This document shows, one piece after another, positions 1-8,493 of a DNA stretch of 64,000 bases. The stretch's first letter is position 1. Every line of letters starts with the position of its first letter. The translations under genes were made by a program, and so were the position numbers. Source of the DNA: Halostagnicola larsenii XH-48 (GTDB taxonomy: Archaea > Halobacteriota > Halobacteria > Halobacteriales > Natrialbaceae); the NCBI RefSeq assembly GCF_000517625.1, contig NZ_CP007055.1, positions 1,922,001 to 1,986,000 of the forward strand, written 5' to 3'. A model generated the notes under the pieces. That model made no database searches. It was given only the letters and a program-made list of their open reading frames with translations, and had not been told where the DNA came from.

Positions 1-39
1 CGTACAATTACGGTCCTGCCTCGCGTGACTTCCTGTCGA

Positions 40-246
40 ATGACTCCCACGAACCAGACCTGTCCGATCTGTCAGAGCGCGTTCGAGAAAGAAACGCGAC
101 TGACGGTCCACCTCGAGGTCGAACACCGGAAATCGGAGCTCGCGACCTATCTCGTCGAGAACCGCGGCGGTTCGGCAGCACCGATCGCTGGTCCGGAAGA
201 CGACGAGGAGTCGCGTTCGAACACTCACACCGCACCCCGGCTGTGA
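40..246 (+). CDS. Small C2H2 zinc-finger protein
   Basis: This is a 68-residue protein with one C2H2-like finger near the N-terminus: CPIC, then 12 residues, His, four residues, His (CPICQSAF...HLEVEH). The rest is short and hydrophilic, ending in an acidic, Ser/Thr-rich tail. Single-finger proteins of this size are common in haloarchaea and may bind nucleic acid or protein; the exact role is unknown. I chose the ATG at 40; an in-frame GTG lies five codons earlier, at 25. The upstream promoter lies mostly outside the window. Existence is fairly sure, function is not. Confidence 0.65.
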   Translation: MTPTNQTCPICQSAFEKETRLTVHLEVEHRKSELATYLVENRGGSAAPIAGPEDDEESRSNTHTAPRL

Positions 247-315
247 GGCGTCTTCGTCGCCCCAGAATCAGGCGCTCTCCCCCTCGCTTTCTTCGTCAGC
301 CGTTGGGATGAGCCA

Positions 316-1005
316 TCACTCCGCGGAGCCGGAGCCGGAGTCGATCGAAAGCGACCGGCGAGCGCCGAGTGCGAGTTCACGGGGTGTCTCAGCAGAAAGC
401 TGTGGAACCGTCTCGACGGCGTGTCCCGTCATCCGCTCGAGTTCCGCGACGTTCGTCCGCTCGGCTGTCGTCTCCCCGCGATACTCGTTACAGACGATCG
501 AGTGGACGGAGACGCCGCGACGCTCGAGCGCCTCAACGGTGAGCGTCGTGTGATTCAGCGTTCCGAGTCCCGATCGAGTCACGACGACGGCCGGGCACGC
601 GAGATCCGCCACGAGGTCGATCACGTCGCGGTCTCCCGCGAGTGGCACGTAGAGCCCGCCGATTCCCTCGAGCACGCCTACCTCGGCCGCCTCGAGGGCG
701 TCATCGCAGCGTTCCCGTAACCCCTCGTAGGAAAGCTCGACGCCAGCACGCTCGGCGGCGACCCGCGGGGCGAGGGGCTCTTCGAGGTATTCGAAACAGG
801 TCGCAGCGTCGGGGTCCTCGCAGGCCGCCTCGACGAACCCGGCGTCGTCGTCCGGCGGATGGCCCGTCTGGGCGGGCTTGACCGCTCGAGCGTCGATTCC
901 AGCGTCTCGAAGGACCGTGACGACGGCCGCCGTGATAACGGTCTTGCCGACGCCCGTGTCAGTGCCGACGACGGCGATCCGGTCGTGGTCGTGCTCGAGA
1001 ATCAT
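316..1005 (-). CDS. bioD: Dethiobiotin synthetase
   Basis: BioD forms the ureido ring of dethiobiotin from 7,8-diaminopelargonate, CO2 and ATP, in the cytoplasm. The 229-residue product begins with a variant P-loop, GTDTGVGKTVITA (about residues 14-26), followed by the substrate-binding KPAQTG stretch. EGIGGLYVPL matches the family's conserved EGAGG segment. The length is normal for the family. It lies 25 bp downstream of bioF on the same strand and is most likely in the same operon. bioA and bioB are not in the window. Confidence 0.93.
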   Translation of the reverse strand: MILEHDHDRIAVVGTDTGVGKTVITAAVVTVLRDAGIDARAVKPAQTGHPPDDDAGFVEAACEDPDAATCFEYLEEPLAPRVAAERAGVELSYEGLRERCDDALEAAEVGVLEGIGGLYVPLAGDRDVIDLVADLACPAVVVTRSGLGTLNHTTLTVEALERRGVSVHSIVCNEYRGETTAERTNVAELERMTGHAVETVPQLSAETPRELALGARRSLSIDSGSGSAE

Positions 1006-1030
1006 AGCAATTCAATCGGATCGGAGTCGT

Positions 1031-2266
1031 TCAAAACAGCCCGACTTTCTTCCCGACGATCTGGAACGCCTCGAGGCAGTTGACGATGTCCGCTTCGTCG
1101 TGTGTCGCGGTCGGGGCGATGCGAATCCGGCTGGCTCCCTCGGGCACGGTCGGCGGCCTGATCGCCGGCGCGACGATGCCGCGCTCGCGCAGGCCCGCGG
1201 CGAGGTCGAGGGCGTCCCGGCGGTCGCCGATGATCACGGGAAGGACCTGCGAGTCCCCAAGAACCTCGAGATCGAGCGCCTCGAGGCCGTCCCGGAGGTG
1301 GGCGACGTTCTCCCAGAGGCGTTCGCGGACGTCGCCGTAGCGGGAGATGTGAAGCGCCTCGCTCGCCGACGCGGCCGCCGGCGGCGCGAGCCCCGTCGAG
1401 TACACGAACGATCGCGCCTCGTTGATCAGGAGTTCGATCAGCGCGTCGCTGCCGGCGACGTACCCGCCCTGGCTCGCCAGCGCCTTCGAGAGCGTTCCCA
1501 TCTGGACGTGGACGCGATCCTCGAGCGACTCCGACTGGACGATGCCGCCGCCGTCGGCGTACAGCCCAGTCGCGTGTGCCTCGTCGACCATCACCCACGC
1601 GCCGACTTCCTCGGCGGCCCGACAGATCGCCTCGAGCGGCGCGACGGTGCCGTCCATGCTGAAGACCGAGTCCGTCACGATCAGCCAGGACTCGTCGGAT
1701 CGGTCGTCCGCGCCGGTGGGTTCCGTCGATTCATCCCGTTCGGCGCGTGCCGTCAGTTTCGCTCGCAAATCGTCCGCGTCACAGTGGTCGTAAACCACGA
1801 CATCGGCGTCGGCGAGGCGACTCGCGTCGATGATGCTCGCGTGGTTCAACTCGTCGGAGAAGATCACGTCCGGGTCGAGCGCGGTGATCGTCCCGACGTT
1901 CGCGGCGTACCCCGACGAGAAGGTCAGCGCGCGATCCGTGCGTTTGGTCTCCGCGAGCAGCCGCTCGAGGTCGTGGTGGACGAGCGTGTCGCCGGTCACC
2001 AGCCGGCTGGCAGCCGAGCCGGTGCCAACGGTCGCCGCGGCCTGTCTCGCCGCGTCCTGCACGCGCTGGTCGCCCGTGAGCCCGAGATAGTTGTTCGAGG
2101 CGAACACCAGCGCTTCTTCGGACTCGAGGACCGGCAGATCACCGCCGGAGGGCTCGGCGAAGTACCCCCGCTCCGCGATGCTGTCGACGGGCGACAGCGT
2201 CCGTTTCAAGTCGTTCGCCTCGCGTTGGCGGAGGCGCGTTTCCAGCGCGAACCCACGGTCTACCAT
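1031..2266 (-). CDS. bioF: 8-amino-7-oxononanoate synthase
   Basis: This PLP enzyme condenses pimeloyl-CoA/ACP with L-alanine in the first committed step of biotin-ring formation. The 411-residue product has the alpha-oxoamine synthase features: SNNYLGL near residue 60, TGSAASRLVTG, FSDELNHASIID, the VMVDEAHATG strand and the PLP-lysine motif GTLSKALASQGGY. A TATA-like AAAGTAAAACC on the minus strand (2291-2300) lies 25-34 nt before the ATG, suggesting a leaderless mRNA that continues into bioD. 2-amino-3-ketobutyrate CoA ligase is a close relative, but the bioD neighbour settles the call. Confidence 0.92.
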   Translation of the reverse strand: MVDRGFALETRLRQREANDLKRTLSPVDSIAERGYFAEPSGGDLPVLESEEALVFASNNYLGLTGDQRVQDAARQAAATVGTGSAASRLVTGDTLVHHDLERLLAETKRTDRALTFSSGYAANVGTITALDPDVIFSDELNHASIIDASRLADADVVVYDHCDADDLRAKLTARAERDESTEPTGADDRSDESWLIVTDSVFSMDGTVAPLEAICRAAEEVGAWVMVDEAHATGLYADGGGIVQSESLEDRVHVQMGTLSKALASQGGYVAGSDALIELLINEARSFVYSTGLAPPAAASASEALHISRYGDVRERLWENVAHLRDGLEALDLEVLGDSQVLPVIIGDRRDALDLAAGLRERGIVAPAIRPPTVPEGASRIRIAPTATHDEADIVNCLEAFQIVGKKVGLF

Positions 2267-2440
2267 CTACGTGGAAGGTGATCGCCCCCCGGTTTTACTT
2301 TCACGGTTCGTGGCCGCCGAACCAGCGCCGTTTCATCGATCGTCCGCTCGGGTGTACATCCCAGTCGCGTCGTCCCAAATACGATGCAGTCCGAAACGCC
2401 GGCCGTTTCGTTTTATCGCCACGGCCGTGGTTTACCGCCC

Positions 2441-3589
2441 ATGCTCGAGCGTGTCCGTGCCCATCGTCCGCGGGGTCGCGTCGCCGTCTGGATCGTCACG
2501 GCGATCGCGTTGCTCTCGATAGCCACCGGCGTGATCGCCATCGTCACCGAACCGACCGTCCAGACGGGCGGGTTCTGGGGCGACTTGCAGGCGGTTTCGG
2601 AGTTCAGCGGGACCGTCCTCGGCTTCGCGTTACTCGTCAGCGCCTGGGGAATGTATCGCGGCTTTCGGCTCGCGTACGTCGTCGCCGCGGCGCTCGTCCT
2701 CCTCGCCGCAGTCCACGGGGTCGCCCAGTCGCGCCTGCTCTCGATCCCGCTCGTGGTGCTGTCGCTTGGCGGCCTGGTCGTCCTCGTCCTCACGAGCGAC
2801 CGATTCACCAGGTCGACGTCGCTCACCGCGACCCAGATCGGCTCGATGATCGCGATCATCGGCGTCTTCTCCTACGGGACCGCCGGCGCCTACGCGCTCC
2901 GGGCGGGATTCGCCGAACTCGAGACCGTCCTCGACGCCGTCTACTTCACGTTCGTCACCGCCAGCACGGTCGGCTACGGTGACGTTCACCCCCTCACACA
3001 GGGCGCGCGGCTGTTCGCGGTTTCGCTCATCGTGCTCGGACCGACGACCGTCGGGCTGACCGTCGGTTCGCTGATCGGCCCCGAAATCGAGAGTCGCCTC
3101 TCTCGAACCGGACGACGAGCGAAAGAACTGGATCGGACGGATGGACGCGAGCGAATCGCCGTGCTCGGCTACGACGGGCTGACCGAATCGCTCGTCGACG
3201 GCCTCGAGAAGCACGCGGACGTGTGCGTGGTCAGCGACGACCAGACGGTGACCGGTCGACTCGAGAGTCGGACCGTCGACGTGGTCGTCGGCGACCCGGC
3301 CGACGAGGAGACGCTTCGGCAGGCGCAGGTAGACGCGGCGAACGCCGTCCTCGTCGCCACGGCCGACGACGCACGGAACACCTACGCCGTGCTCGCCGCG
3401 CGGGAACTGACCGACGCGCGGATCGTCGTCTGTACGGAAACGGGAAACCGGGACGCCCTCGAGAAAGCCGGTGCCGATGTCGTAGTCGATCCCGGAAAGC
3501 TACTGACGAACGCCATCGTCGGAACCGCAGCCGGTTCGAGCCAGGGGCGCGATCACTCCGCCGCGTCGACTGCCGACCAGAGCGGGTAG
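2441..3589 (+). CDS. Two-pore-helix potassium channel with TrkA-N domain
   Basis: This is a K+ channel protein of about 382 residues. The N-terminal half holds several hydrophobic membrane segments, then a pore helix with the K+ selectivity filter STVGYGD (about residues 175-181). The C-terminal half is a RCK/TrkA-N Rossmann domain starting RIAVLGYDG, followed by the expected DVVVGDPADEETL pattern. Gating by nucleotide or ligand is likely. I chose the ATG at 2441 because a TATA-like GTTTTATCG lies 23-31 nt upstream; an earlier in-frame ATG at 2384 would precede that box. The 3' end overlaps the convergent gene by 37 bp. Confidence 0.88.
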   Translation: MLERVRAHRPRGRVAVWIVTAIALLSIATGVIAIVTEPTVQTGGFWGDLQAVSEFSGTVLGFALLVSAWGMYRGFRLAYVVAAALVLLAAVHGVAQSRLLSIPLVVLSLGGLVVLVLTSDRFTRSTSLTATQIGSMIAIIGVFSYGTAGAYALRAGFAELETVLDAVYFTFVTASTVGYGDVHPLTQGARLFAVSLIVLGPTTVGLTVGSLIGPEIESRLSRTGRRAKELDRTDGRERIAVLGYDGLTESLVDGLEKHADVCVVSDDQTVTGRLESRTVDVVVGDPADEETLRQAQVDAANAVLVATADDARNTYAVLAARELTDARIVVCTETGNRDALEKAGADVVVDPGKLLTNAIVGTAAGSSQGRDHSAASTADQSG

Positions 3590-4530
3590 AGGTCGTCTTC
3601 GATGGGGTCGGTGATCGTCTCGTCGCCGAGTTCGAGTCCGGATTCGGTCGCCGCCTCGCGAACGGTTCCGATCGCGGCCGCCTCGATGCCGTTCGCTGCC
3701 AGCGACTCGAGCGCGGACTCGAGGCTGTCCTCGGGTATCGTCGCGAGAAGCGCCCCCGACCCGAAGATGCGCAGCGGGTCGACGCCGGCGGCTTCACAGA
3801 GGGCGACCGTCTCCTCGCGAACCGGGACGGCGTTGCGATCGATCTCGAGTCGACAGTCCGACGCTCTGGCGATCTCGAGCAGTCCGGCGGCGACGCCGCC
3901 CTCGGTCGGGTCGTGCATCGCCGTCGCGTGCTCGCGAACGAGACGCGCGGCGGGGACGACGCTGATCTCCTCGAGAAACGTCTCGGCTCGCTCGCAGATC
4001 GTCGGGTCCACGTCGAGATCGTCCCCGAAATCCGCCGCGAGGATCGCGGTTCCCTCGAGTCCCGCCGAGCCGGTCAGGATGACTGCATCGCCGGGGTTCG
4101 CCCCGCCGGTCGGGACGAACGACTCGGTCGCCCCCATCGCCGTCAGCGAGACGAGCGGTCGCTCGAGCGCATCGACGTACTCCGAGTGGCCGCCGACGAT
4201 CGACGCGCCGATCTCGCGCGCGGCGGCGTCGAGGTCGCGGCTGATCGGCTCGATATCGGCCCCCTCGGGGAGCATGACGACGGCGGTGAGCCACCGCGGG
4301 TCGGCACCGGAGGCTGCGACGTCGTTGCACGCGACGTGGACGCCGAGCGTGCCGACCTGTGAGGCCGCGAGCGAGATCGGATCGGAACTCACGACGAGCG
4401 TGCCACCCGGCCAGTCGACCGCAGCGGCGTCCTCGCCGTCTGCGGGTCCCTGCAGGACGGTTTCGTCGGCTGCTCCCGTCCGTCCGAACACGTGCTCGAG
4501 CAGATCGGCCGGACCTACTTTCCCGGGCAT
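3553..4530 (-). CDS. AIR synthase-related protein (HypE/ThiL-like)
   Basis: This 325-residue protein belongs to the PurM/HypE/SelD/ThiL ATP-binding superfamily. Visible features are the N-terminal ATP-binding stretch (TLVVSSDPISL, HVACNDVAASGA), GGHSEYVD and the C-terminal HDPTEGGVAAGLLEIA followed by a FGSGALLATI glycine loop. The start MPGKVGPADLLEHVFGRTGA resembles HypE. No hydrogenase or selenophosphate genes are nearby, so the substrate is unknown. I take the ATG at 4530; the longer open frame upstream has frame-shadow composition. Its 3' end overlaps the K+ channel gene tail-to-tail. Confidence 0.8.
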   Translation of the reverse strand: MPGKVGPADLLEHVFGRTGAADETVLQGPADGEDAAAVDWPGGTLVVSSDPISLAASQVGTLGVHVACNDVAASGADPRWLTAVVMLPEGADIEPISRDLDAAAREIGASIVGGHSEYVDALERPLVSLTAMGATESFVPTGGANPGDAVILTGSAGLEGTAILAADFGDDLDVDPTICERAETFLEEISVVPAARLVREHATAMHDPTEGGVAAGLLEIARASDCRLEIDRNAVPVREETVALCEAAGVDPLRIFGSGALLATIPEDSLESALESLAANGIEAAAIGTVREAATESGLELGDETITDPIEDDLYPLWSAVDAAE

Positions 4531-4606
4531 ACCAAATCCTGGGTCGATCGTCGGTTTGTAGCTGTCGGCTCCGGACGGCGGAACTACCGGGTCGTTCCCC
4601 GGTTCG

Positions 4607-5122
4607 TCACTCCTCCTCGAGCAGGGAATCGACCAGTCGCTCGAAGCGATCGACGAGCCTGGTTCCCGGCGTCGGCGAAACGGCCTCGAGCAGGGCCGCC
4701 GTCTCCGAGGGTCGAACCAGCGAGAGGGAGACGCGATTGCCGCGGACGTACTCCCGCTCGACGACGTCGCAGTCTTCGAGGTGCGAAAGGTGGTGCTCGA
4801 GCGTGCTCCGGGGGATGTCGAGGTCGGCGGCGAGCGCACCCGGTCGGGCGGACTCTCGAGAATAGATCGCCGTCGCGATGGCGCCCGCGGTCTCCCGGCG
4901 CAAAACGGCGACGGCGTCTCGCTCCCACGCGTCGTACTCCGGCGGGTAGTAGTGCGTGCGACCGAACTGCTCGTGTCGAATTACGCGGCCGTCGTCGACC
5001 AGTCGTCGCACGTGATACTGGATCTGCCCCGGCGCGAGCGAAAGGTCTCGCACGAGGGCGTTGAAGTGGATTCCAGGATCCGTTCCGATCTCGGCTTCGA
5101 TCTGCGCTCTTGTTTCGTTCAT
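4607..5122 (-). CDS. Winged-helix transcriptional regulator with two HTH domains
   Basis: This 171-residue regulator has two wHTH units. The first (residues 1-60) contains HFNALVRDLSLAPGQIQYHV, with wing RVIRHEQFGRTHYY. The second (80-130) contains ALAADLDIPRSTLEHHLSHL, with wing VVEREYVRGNRVSL. This is the common haloarchaeal tandem-wHTH layout. It is divergent from the His-rich membrane protein gene with about 207 bp between starts, so it may control that gene or itself. No ligand domain is visible. The longer frame upstream of 5122 overlaps the other gene and is not credible. Confidence 0.82.
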   Translation of the reverse strand: MNETRAQIEAEIGTDPGIHFNALVRDLSLAPGQIQYHVRRLVDDGRVIRHEQFGRTHYYPPEYDAWERDAVAVLRRETAGAIATAIYSRESARPGALAADLDIPRSTLEHHLSHLEDCDVVEREYVRGNRVSLSLVRPSETAALLEAVSPTPGTRLVDRFERLVDSLLEEE

Positions 5123-5329
5123 CGTCGCGTGGTCTCCTGTCTCGCACCAGCGTCCGCCTCGAGGGAGTCGGCGGCCGTGACCCGCCGACTCGAGTCCCCT
5201 GTATTGAGTCCGTAGATAGCAGTGAGCGAGAGCATACGTCGTCATTGTGTCCGGGGGGTCTTCCCGCCCTCGATTTTTCGGCGTTCGAACCACAACCAGT
5301 TTAGCCGCCACCCGTCTGGTACCGACACG

Positions 5330-6109
5330 ATGGAACGAAAATCGGTTCTCCTCGGCGTTGCAGTCGTTCTCGCCGGCTATTCGGCGTTTGCACACCTCGG
5401 CGTCGGACTCGCCGAGGTGCTCGGGTCGGTTCCCGACGGGTCGCTGACCGTCGTTCCCATGCTGTTCATCCTGAGCGCCGTCGTCGTCGGTCTCTTTCTC
5501 ATCTCGCTCGCTCGAGGGGTCGCTCTTCCGACGATCTATCTGGTGGGCGGCGTCCTCATGGTCCTGCACCTGGTGGCCTACGTCGACGTCCACGCTACGG
5601 GATATTTCGAGACGGCGACCGGCGTCGACATGCACGGACACGGCCACGAGGGCGGTCACGGCCATGACGGCAGTCACACTCACGACGCCAGCCAGAGCCA
5701 CGAGAGCGGGCACACCCACGACGACAGCAGCGGTCACGAGCACAACGACGACAGCAACGACCACGGGGCGGACGGTCACACCCACGGCGACGGCGAAGCC
5801 GGTCACACTCACGACGACGGCACGGAAAACCACAGCCACGACGGTAGCTCGAGCAATCACACTCACGACGACGATGCTGCGGGCGGCCACAGTCACGCTG
5901 ACAGTGGGTCAAGCACTCACACCCACGAGAATGGCGCGGACGGCCACACCCACGCTGACGGCGGCGACGAACACACTCACAGCGGCGACGAGTCTGCGGG
6001 ACAGGTCCTCGTCTCGCACCTTCGAGACGACCTCACCGCGCTCTCGACGAAAATCGCAGAAACCGGTTCCGCGATCGCGTTCTTCGCGCTGTACGTCCTC
6101 GAGCGATAA
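5330..6109 (+). CDS. Histidine-rich membrane protein
   Basis: This 259-residue protein has three N-terminal hydrophobic segments (about residues 5-30, 37-60 and 65-90). A region of about 130 residues follows, built of degenerate GHTHDD/GHSHAD units with more than 35 His and many Asp. A last hydrophobic segment, SAIAFFALYVL, closes the protein. The His/Asp repeats are typical of Zn, Ni or Co binding linkers, so metal storage, sensing or transport help is likely; no known transporter family is recognised. The ATG at 5330 has a TATA-like CAGTTTAGCC about 27 nt upstream. A wHTH regulator is divergent. Confidence 0.75.
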   Translation: MERKSVLLGVAVVLAGYSAFAHLGVGLAEVLGSVPDGSLTVVPMLFILSAVVVGLFLISLARGVALPTIYLVGGVLMVLHLVAYVDVHATGYFETATGVDMHGHGHEGGHGHDGSHTHDASQSHESGHTHDDSSGHEHNDDSNDHGADGHTHGDGEAGHTHDDGTENHSHDGSSSNHTHDDDAAGGHSHADSGSSTHTHENGADGHTHADGGDEHTHSGDESAGQVLVSHLRDDLTALSTKIAETGSAIAFFALYVLER

Positions 6110-6158
6110 TCTGACGGTCTCGCGAGATTTTCTTCGTCCGGACAGACTGGAGTCGCGC

Positions 6159-6335
6159 TTACGGTCTGACGATGTACCCCTCTGCCTCGAGCGATTCGAT
6201 CACGCCCTCGGGAGCGGCCGCGGCGGCGTCGCCGGTGGCCGCGAACTCGAGTTCGTTCTCGCCGATCACGTCGAATCTGTAGTCGGTTCCCTCGTAATCG
6301 ACGACGACTTGCTCGCCTTCGACGGTGATGTCCAT
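6159..6335 (-). CDS. Small hypothetical protein
   Basis: This is a 58-residue acidic protein starting MDITVEGEQVVVDYEG and ending SLEAEGYIVRP, with an Ala-rich middle. It looks like a small all-beta or alpha/beta domain without Cys or membrane segments. Support for a real gene is haloarchaeal codon bias and a TATA-like GTTTTACC on the minus strand at 6367-6374, 32-39 nt before the start. I do not recognise the family. It sits alone between the His-rich protein and the monooxygenase operon. Confidence 0.6.
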   Translation of the reverse strand: MDITVEGEQVVVDYEGTDYRFDVIGENELEFAATGDAAAAAPEGVIESLEAEGYIVRP

Positions 6336-6444
6336 GCGGATCGAGCCAACGTACGACCGAGAGGGTGGTAAAACTGGTCGCTCGAGCGCCGATCCGCGCT
6401 GGCACCTTCAAATACAAACGATCCGAGCGCCCTGGACGAGGAAA

Positions 6445-7455
6445 TCACCTCGAGTCGTCCGCAGGGGCCAGCGCCGACAGCGTCTCTCGAATCTCGGCTT
6501 CGCTCGCGCCGCGGGGGAAACTCACCGCCACGGCGTCGACGCCCCCGAGCGACTCGAACGCCGCTAGGTTCTCTCGAGCCGTCTCGAGACTGCCCGCGGC
6601 ACAGAGTTCGTCCAGAAGGTCGTCGTCGAGGGCCGCGGTCGCCCGCTCGCGGTCGCCCTCTTGCCAGGCGTCGTGGATCGTTTCGGCCTGCTCGTAGCCC
6701 TGTCGGACGAGCGAATCGCGATAGTACGTTCCCATGCCGCCGATGTAGAAGGCGGCGTGCTGGCGAGCGAGTTCCCGCGCTCGTTCGGCGTCCTCGAGGG
6801 CGCAGCAGGTTACGCCAACCGTCACGCGAACGTCCTCGGGCGACCGGCCGCCGAGTTCGGCCCCGCGCCGGAGGTCCTCGAGCCTGTCTGCCATCCCGTC
6901 GGCCGTGAACATAATCGCGTGCCAGCCGTCGGCGAAGCGGCCGGCGAGTTCGACGGCCTTCGGTCCCATGCCGGTCACGTCGACCGGCGGCGTCCGCGCG
7001 GGGGGCTCGCTCCGGAGTTTGAACCCCGAGAGCGAGAACTGGTCGCCGTCGTACTCGACGGGGTCGCCCGAGAGCACCCGTCGAATTACCTCGACGTACT
7101 CGCGAGTGCGACGAAGCGGGTCGTCGAACTCGAGGCCATGCCAGTTCTCGATCACGATGGGGCCACTCGGCCCGATTCCGAGGCGAAATCGCCCGTCTGC
7201 AACCTCCTGTAACGTGGCCGCGGTCTGGCCGAGCAGGGCGGGCGAGCGCGAGTAGGTGTTGACGATGCTCGAGCCGACCCCGATCGTCTCGGTTCGTTCG
7301 GCGATGGCGGTAAGCACCGTCACCGCGTCCCGGCCCCACGTTTCGGGCAGCCACGCGAAGTCGTAGCCGCCGGCTTCGGCCGCCTGCGCGTACTCGACGA
7401 GGGCGTCGACGCTCGGCTGTGCGGCCACCGGAAGGTGGACGTCTCGAGAACTCAT
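6445..7455 (-). CDS. LLM-class flavin/F420-dependent oxidoreductase
   Basis: This 336-residue protein has the luciferase-like TIM barrel: an early YDFAWLPETWGRDA strand, GVGSSIVNTYSRSP, RFRLGIGPSGP and VDVTGMGPKAVELAG. The fold uses FMN or F420; haloarchaea make F420 and many LLM members here resemble F420-dependent reductases such as methylene-H4MPT reductase. The substrate is unknown. The ATG at 7455 overlaps the stop of the upstream SDR gene (ATGA), so the two are probably translationally coupled and form one operon. An in-frame extension upstream runs through the SDR gene and is not used. Confidence 0.85.
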   Translation of the reverse strand: MSSRDVHLPVAAQPSVDALVEYAQAAEAGGYDFAWLPETWGRDAVTVLTAIAERTETIGVGSSIVNTYSRSPALLGQTAATLQEVADGRFRLGIGPSGPIVIENWHGLEFDDPLRRTREYVEVIRRVLSGDPVEYDGDQFSLSGFKLRSEPPARTPPVDVTGMGPKAVELAGRFADGWHAIMFTADGMADRLEDLRRGAELGGRSPEDVRVTVGVTCCALEDAERARELARQHAAFYIGGMGTYYRDSLVRQGYEQAETIHDAWQEGDRERATAALDDDLLDELCAAGSLETARENLAAFESLGGVDAVAVSFPRGASEAEIRETLSALAPADDSR

Positions 7456-8228
7456 ACGTCCGGCGACTCCTCGACTCGAGGGACGCCCTTGGCGGCAATC
7501 GTTTCGCCGACCATGTACGACGAGGCGGGACTCGCGAGGAACTGCGCGATGTCGGCGATCTCCTCGACGGTTCCGATCTGTCGATCCACGTCCGACCGGT
7601 CGATCGAGTCCGCGGAGACGCCCATCTGACTCTCGACGCCGGGCGTGGCGACGAAGCCGGGAGCGATGCAGTTGACCCGAACGCCGTCTCCCGCCCACTC
7701 GGCGGCGAGGGATGTCGTGAGGTTGATCACGGCCGCCTTCGCCGCGCCGTAGTGGCTCATGTACGCCGATCCCTGCTGGCCGGCGACGCTCGCGAGGTTG
7801 ATGACCGCGCCGCCGCCGTCCTTGAGGTGTTCCGCGGCGGCGTGCGTGCAGTGGTAGGTCCCGTTGACGTTGATGTCGACGATGGTCTCCCAGCCGTTCG
7901 GACTGATGTCGTCGAACCCGGCCATGAACGACGCCCCGGCGTTGTTCACCAACACGTCGAGACCGCCGAACTCCTCGACGGTCGTCTCGACGAGCGCCTC
8001 GACGGCCTCGCGGTCGGTCACGTCGCACTCGACGGCGACGGCGTCTCCCGGTCGGTCGCTCTCGAGAATGCCATCTGCGACCGGATCAACGTTGTCCTGT
8101 TCGCGCGAGCAGATGACGACATCGACGCCGTCGGCCGCGAACGACTCCGCGATCGCCTTCCCGATCCCGCTCGAGGCGCCCGTGACGACGGCGACGTCGC
8201 CGTCGACGCTGAACTGTTCGGTACTCAT
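7452..8228 (-). CDS. Short-chain dehydrogenase/reductase
   Basis: This 258-residue classical SDR has the NAD(P) motif TGASSGIG (about residues 16-23), the NNAG motif (VLVNNAGASF), the catalytic Ser region NLASVAGQQG and YxxxK as YGAAK, then the PG motif APGFVATPG. It is a 3-oxoacyl/glucose-dehydrogenase-like oxidoreductase of unknown substrate. It is first in a two-gene operon with the LLM oxidoreductase. It is divergent from the FMN hydroxyacid oxidase across a 265-bp, partly AT-rich intergenic region. Confidence 0.88.
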   Translation of the reverse strand: MSTEQFSVDGDVAVVTGASSGIGKAIAESFAADGVDVVICSREQDNVDPVADGILESDRPGDAVAVECDVTDREAVEALVETTVEEFGGLDVLVNNAGASFMAGFDDISPNGWETIVDINVNGTYHCTHAAAEHLKDGGGAVINLASVAGQQGSAYMSHYGAAKAAVINLTTSLAAEWAGDGVRVNCIAPGFVATPGVESQMGVSADSIDRSDVDRQIGTVEEIADIAQFLASPASSYMVGETIAAKGVPRVEESPDV

Positions 8229-8493
8229 CTGTCCTCACCGGCGCGGGCCGATTGCGTGTTCGATCGGCAGCTTACCATTGTTAGATACAGTTAGGAATAC
8301 GAAGGCACTGTTAATAAAGTTGGGCGCGAGAAGCGTATCGTTAAGTACTCGGTCACCATTGACACCGATACGCATACGTGGACGAGCGACCGCCGAGACG
8401 GGCCTGAAAACCGAGTCGGATACCGTGATCCGAACACCCGGATACTGGAGGAAGGTGCGTGGCCCGCCAAGCGGTCGTCCACTGGAGAATCCC

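Noticed and set aside
878-2281. Long plus-strand frame antisense to bioF/bioD (467 codons)
   Set aside because: Arg/Asp-rich shadow of the GC-biased bioF and bioD genes; bioF has full family motifs on the other strand.
5222-5329. Earlier start for the His-rich protein (MSESIRRHC...)
   Set aside because: The TATA-like box at about 5298-5307 lies inside this extension and the extra residues are not membrane-like.
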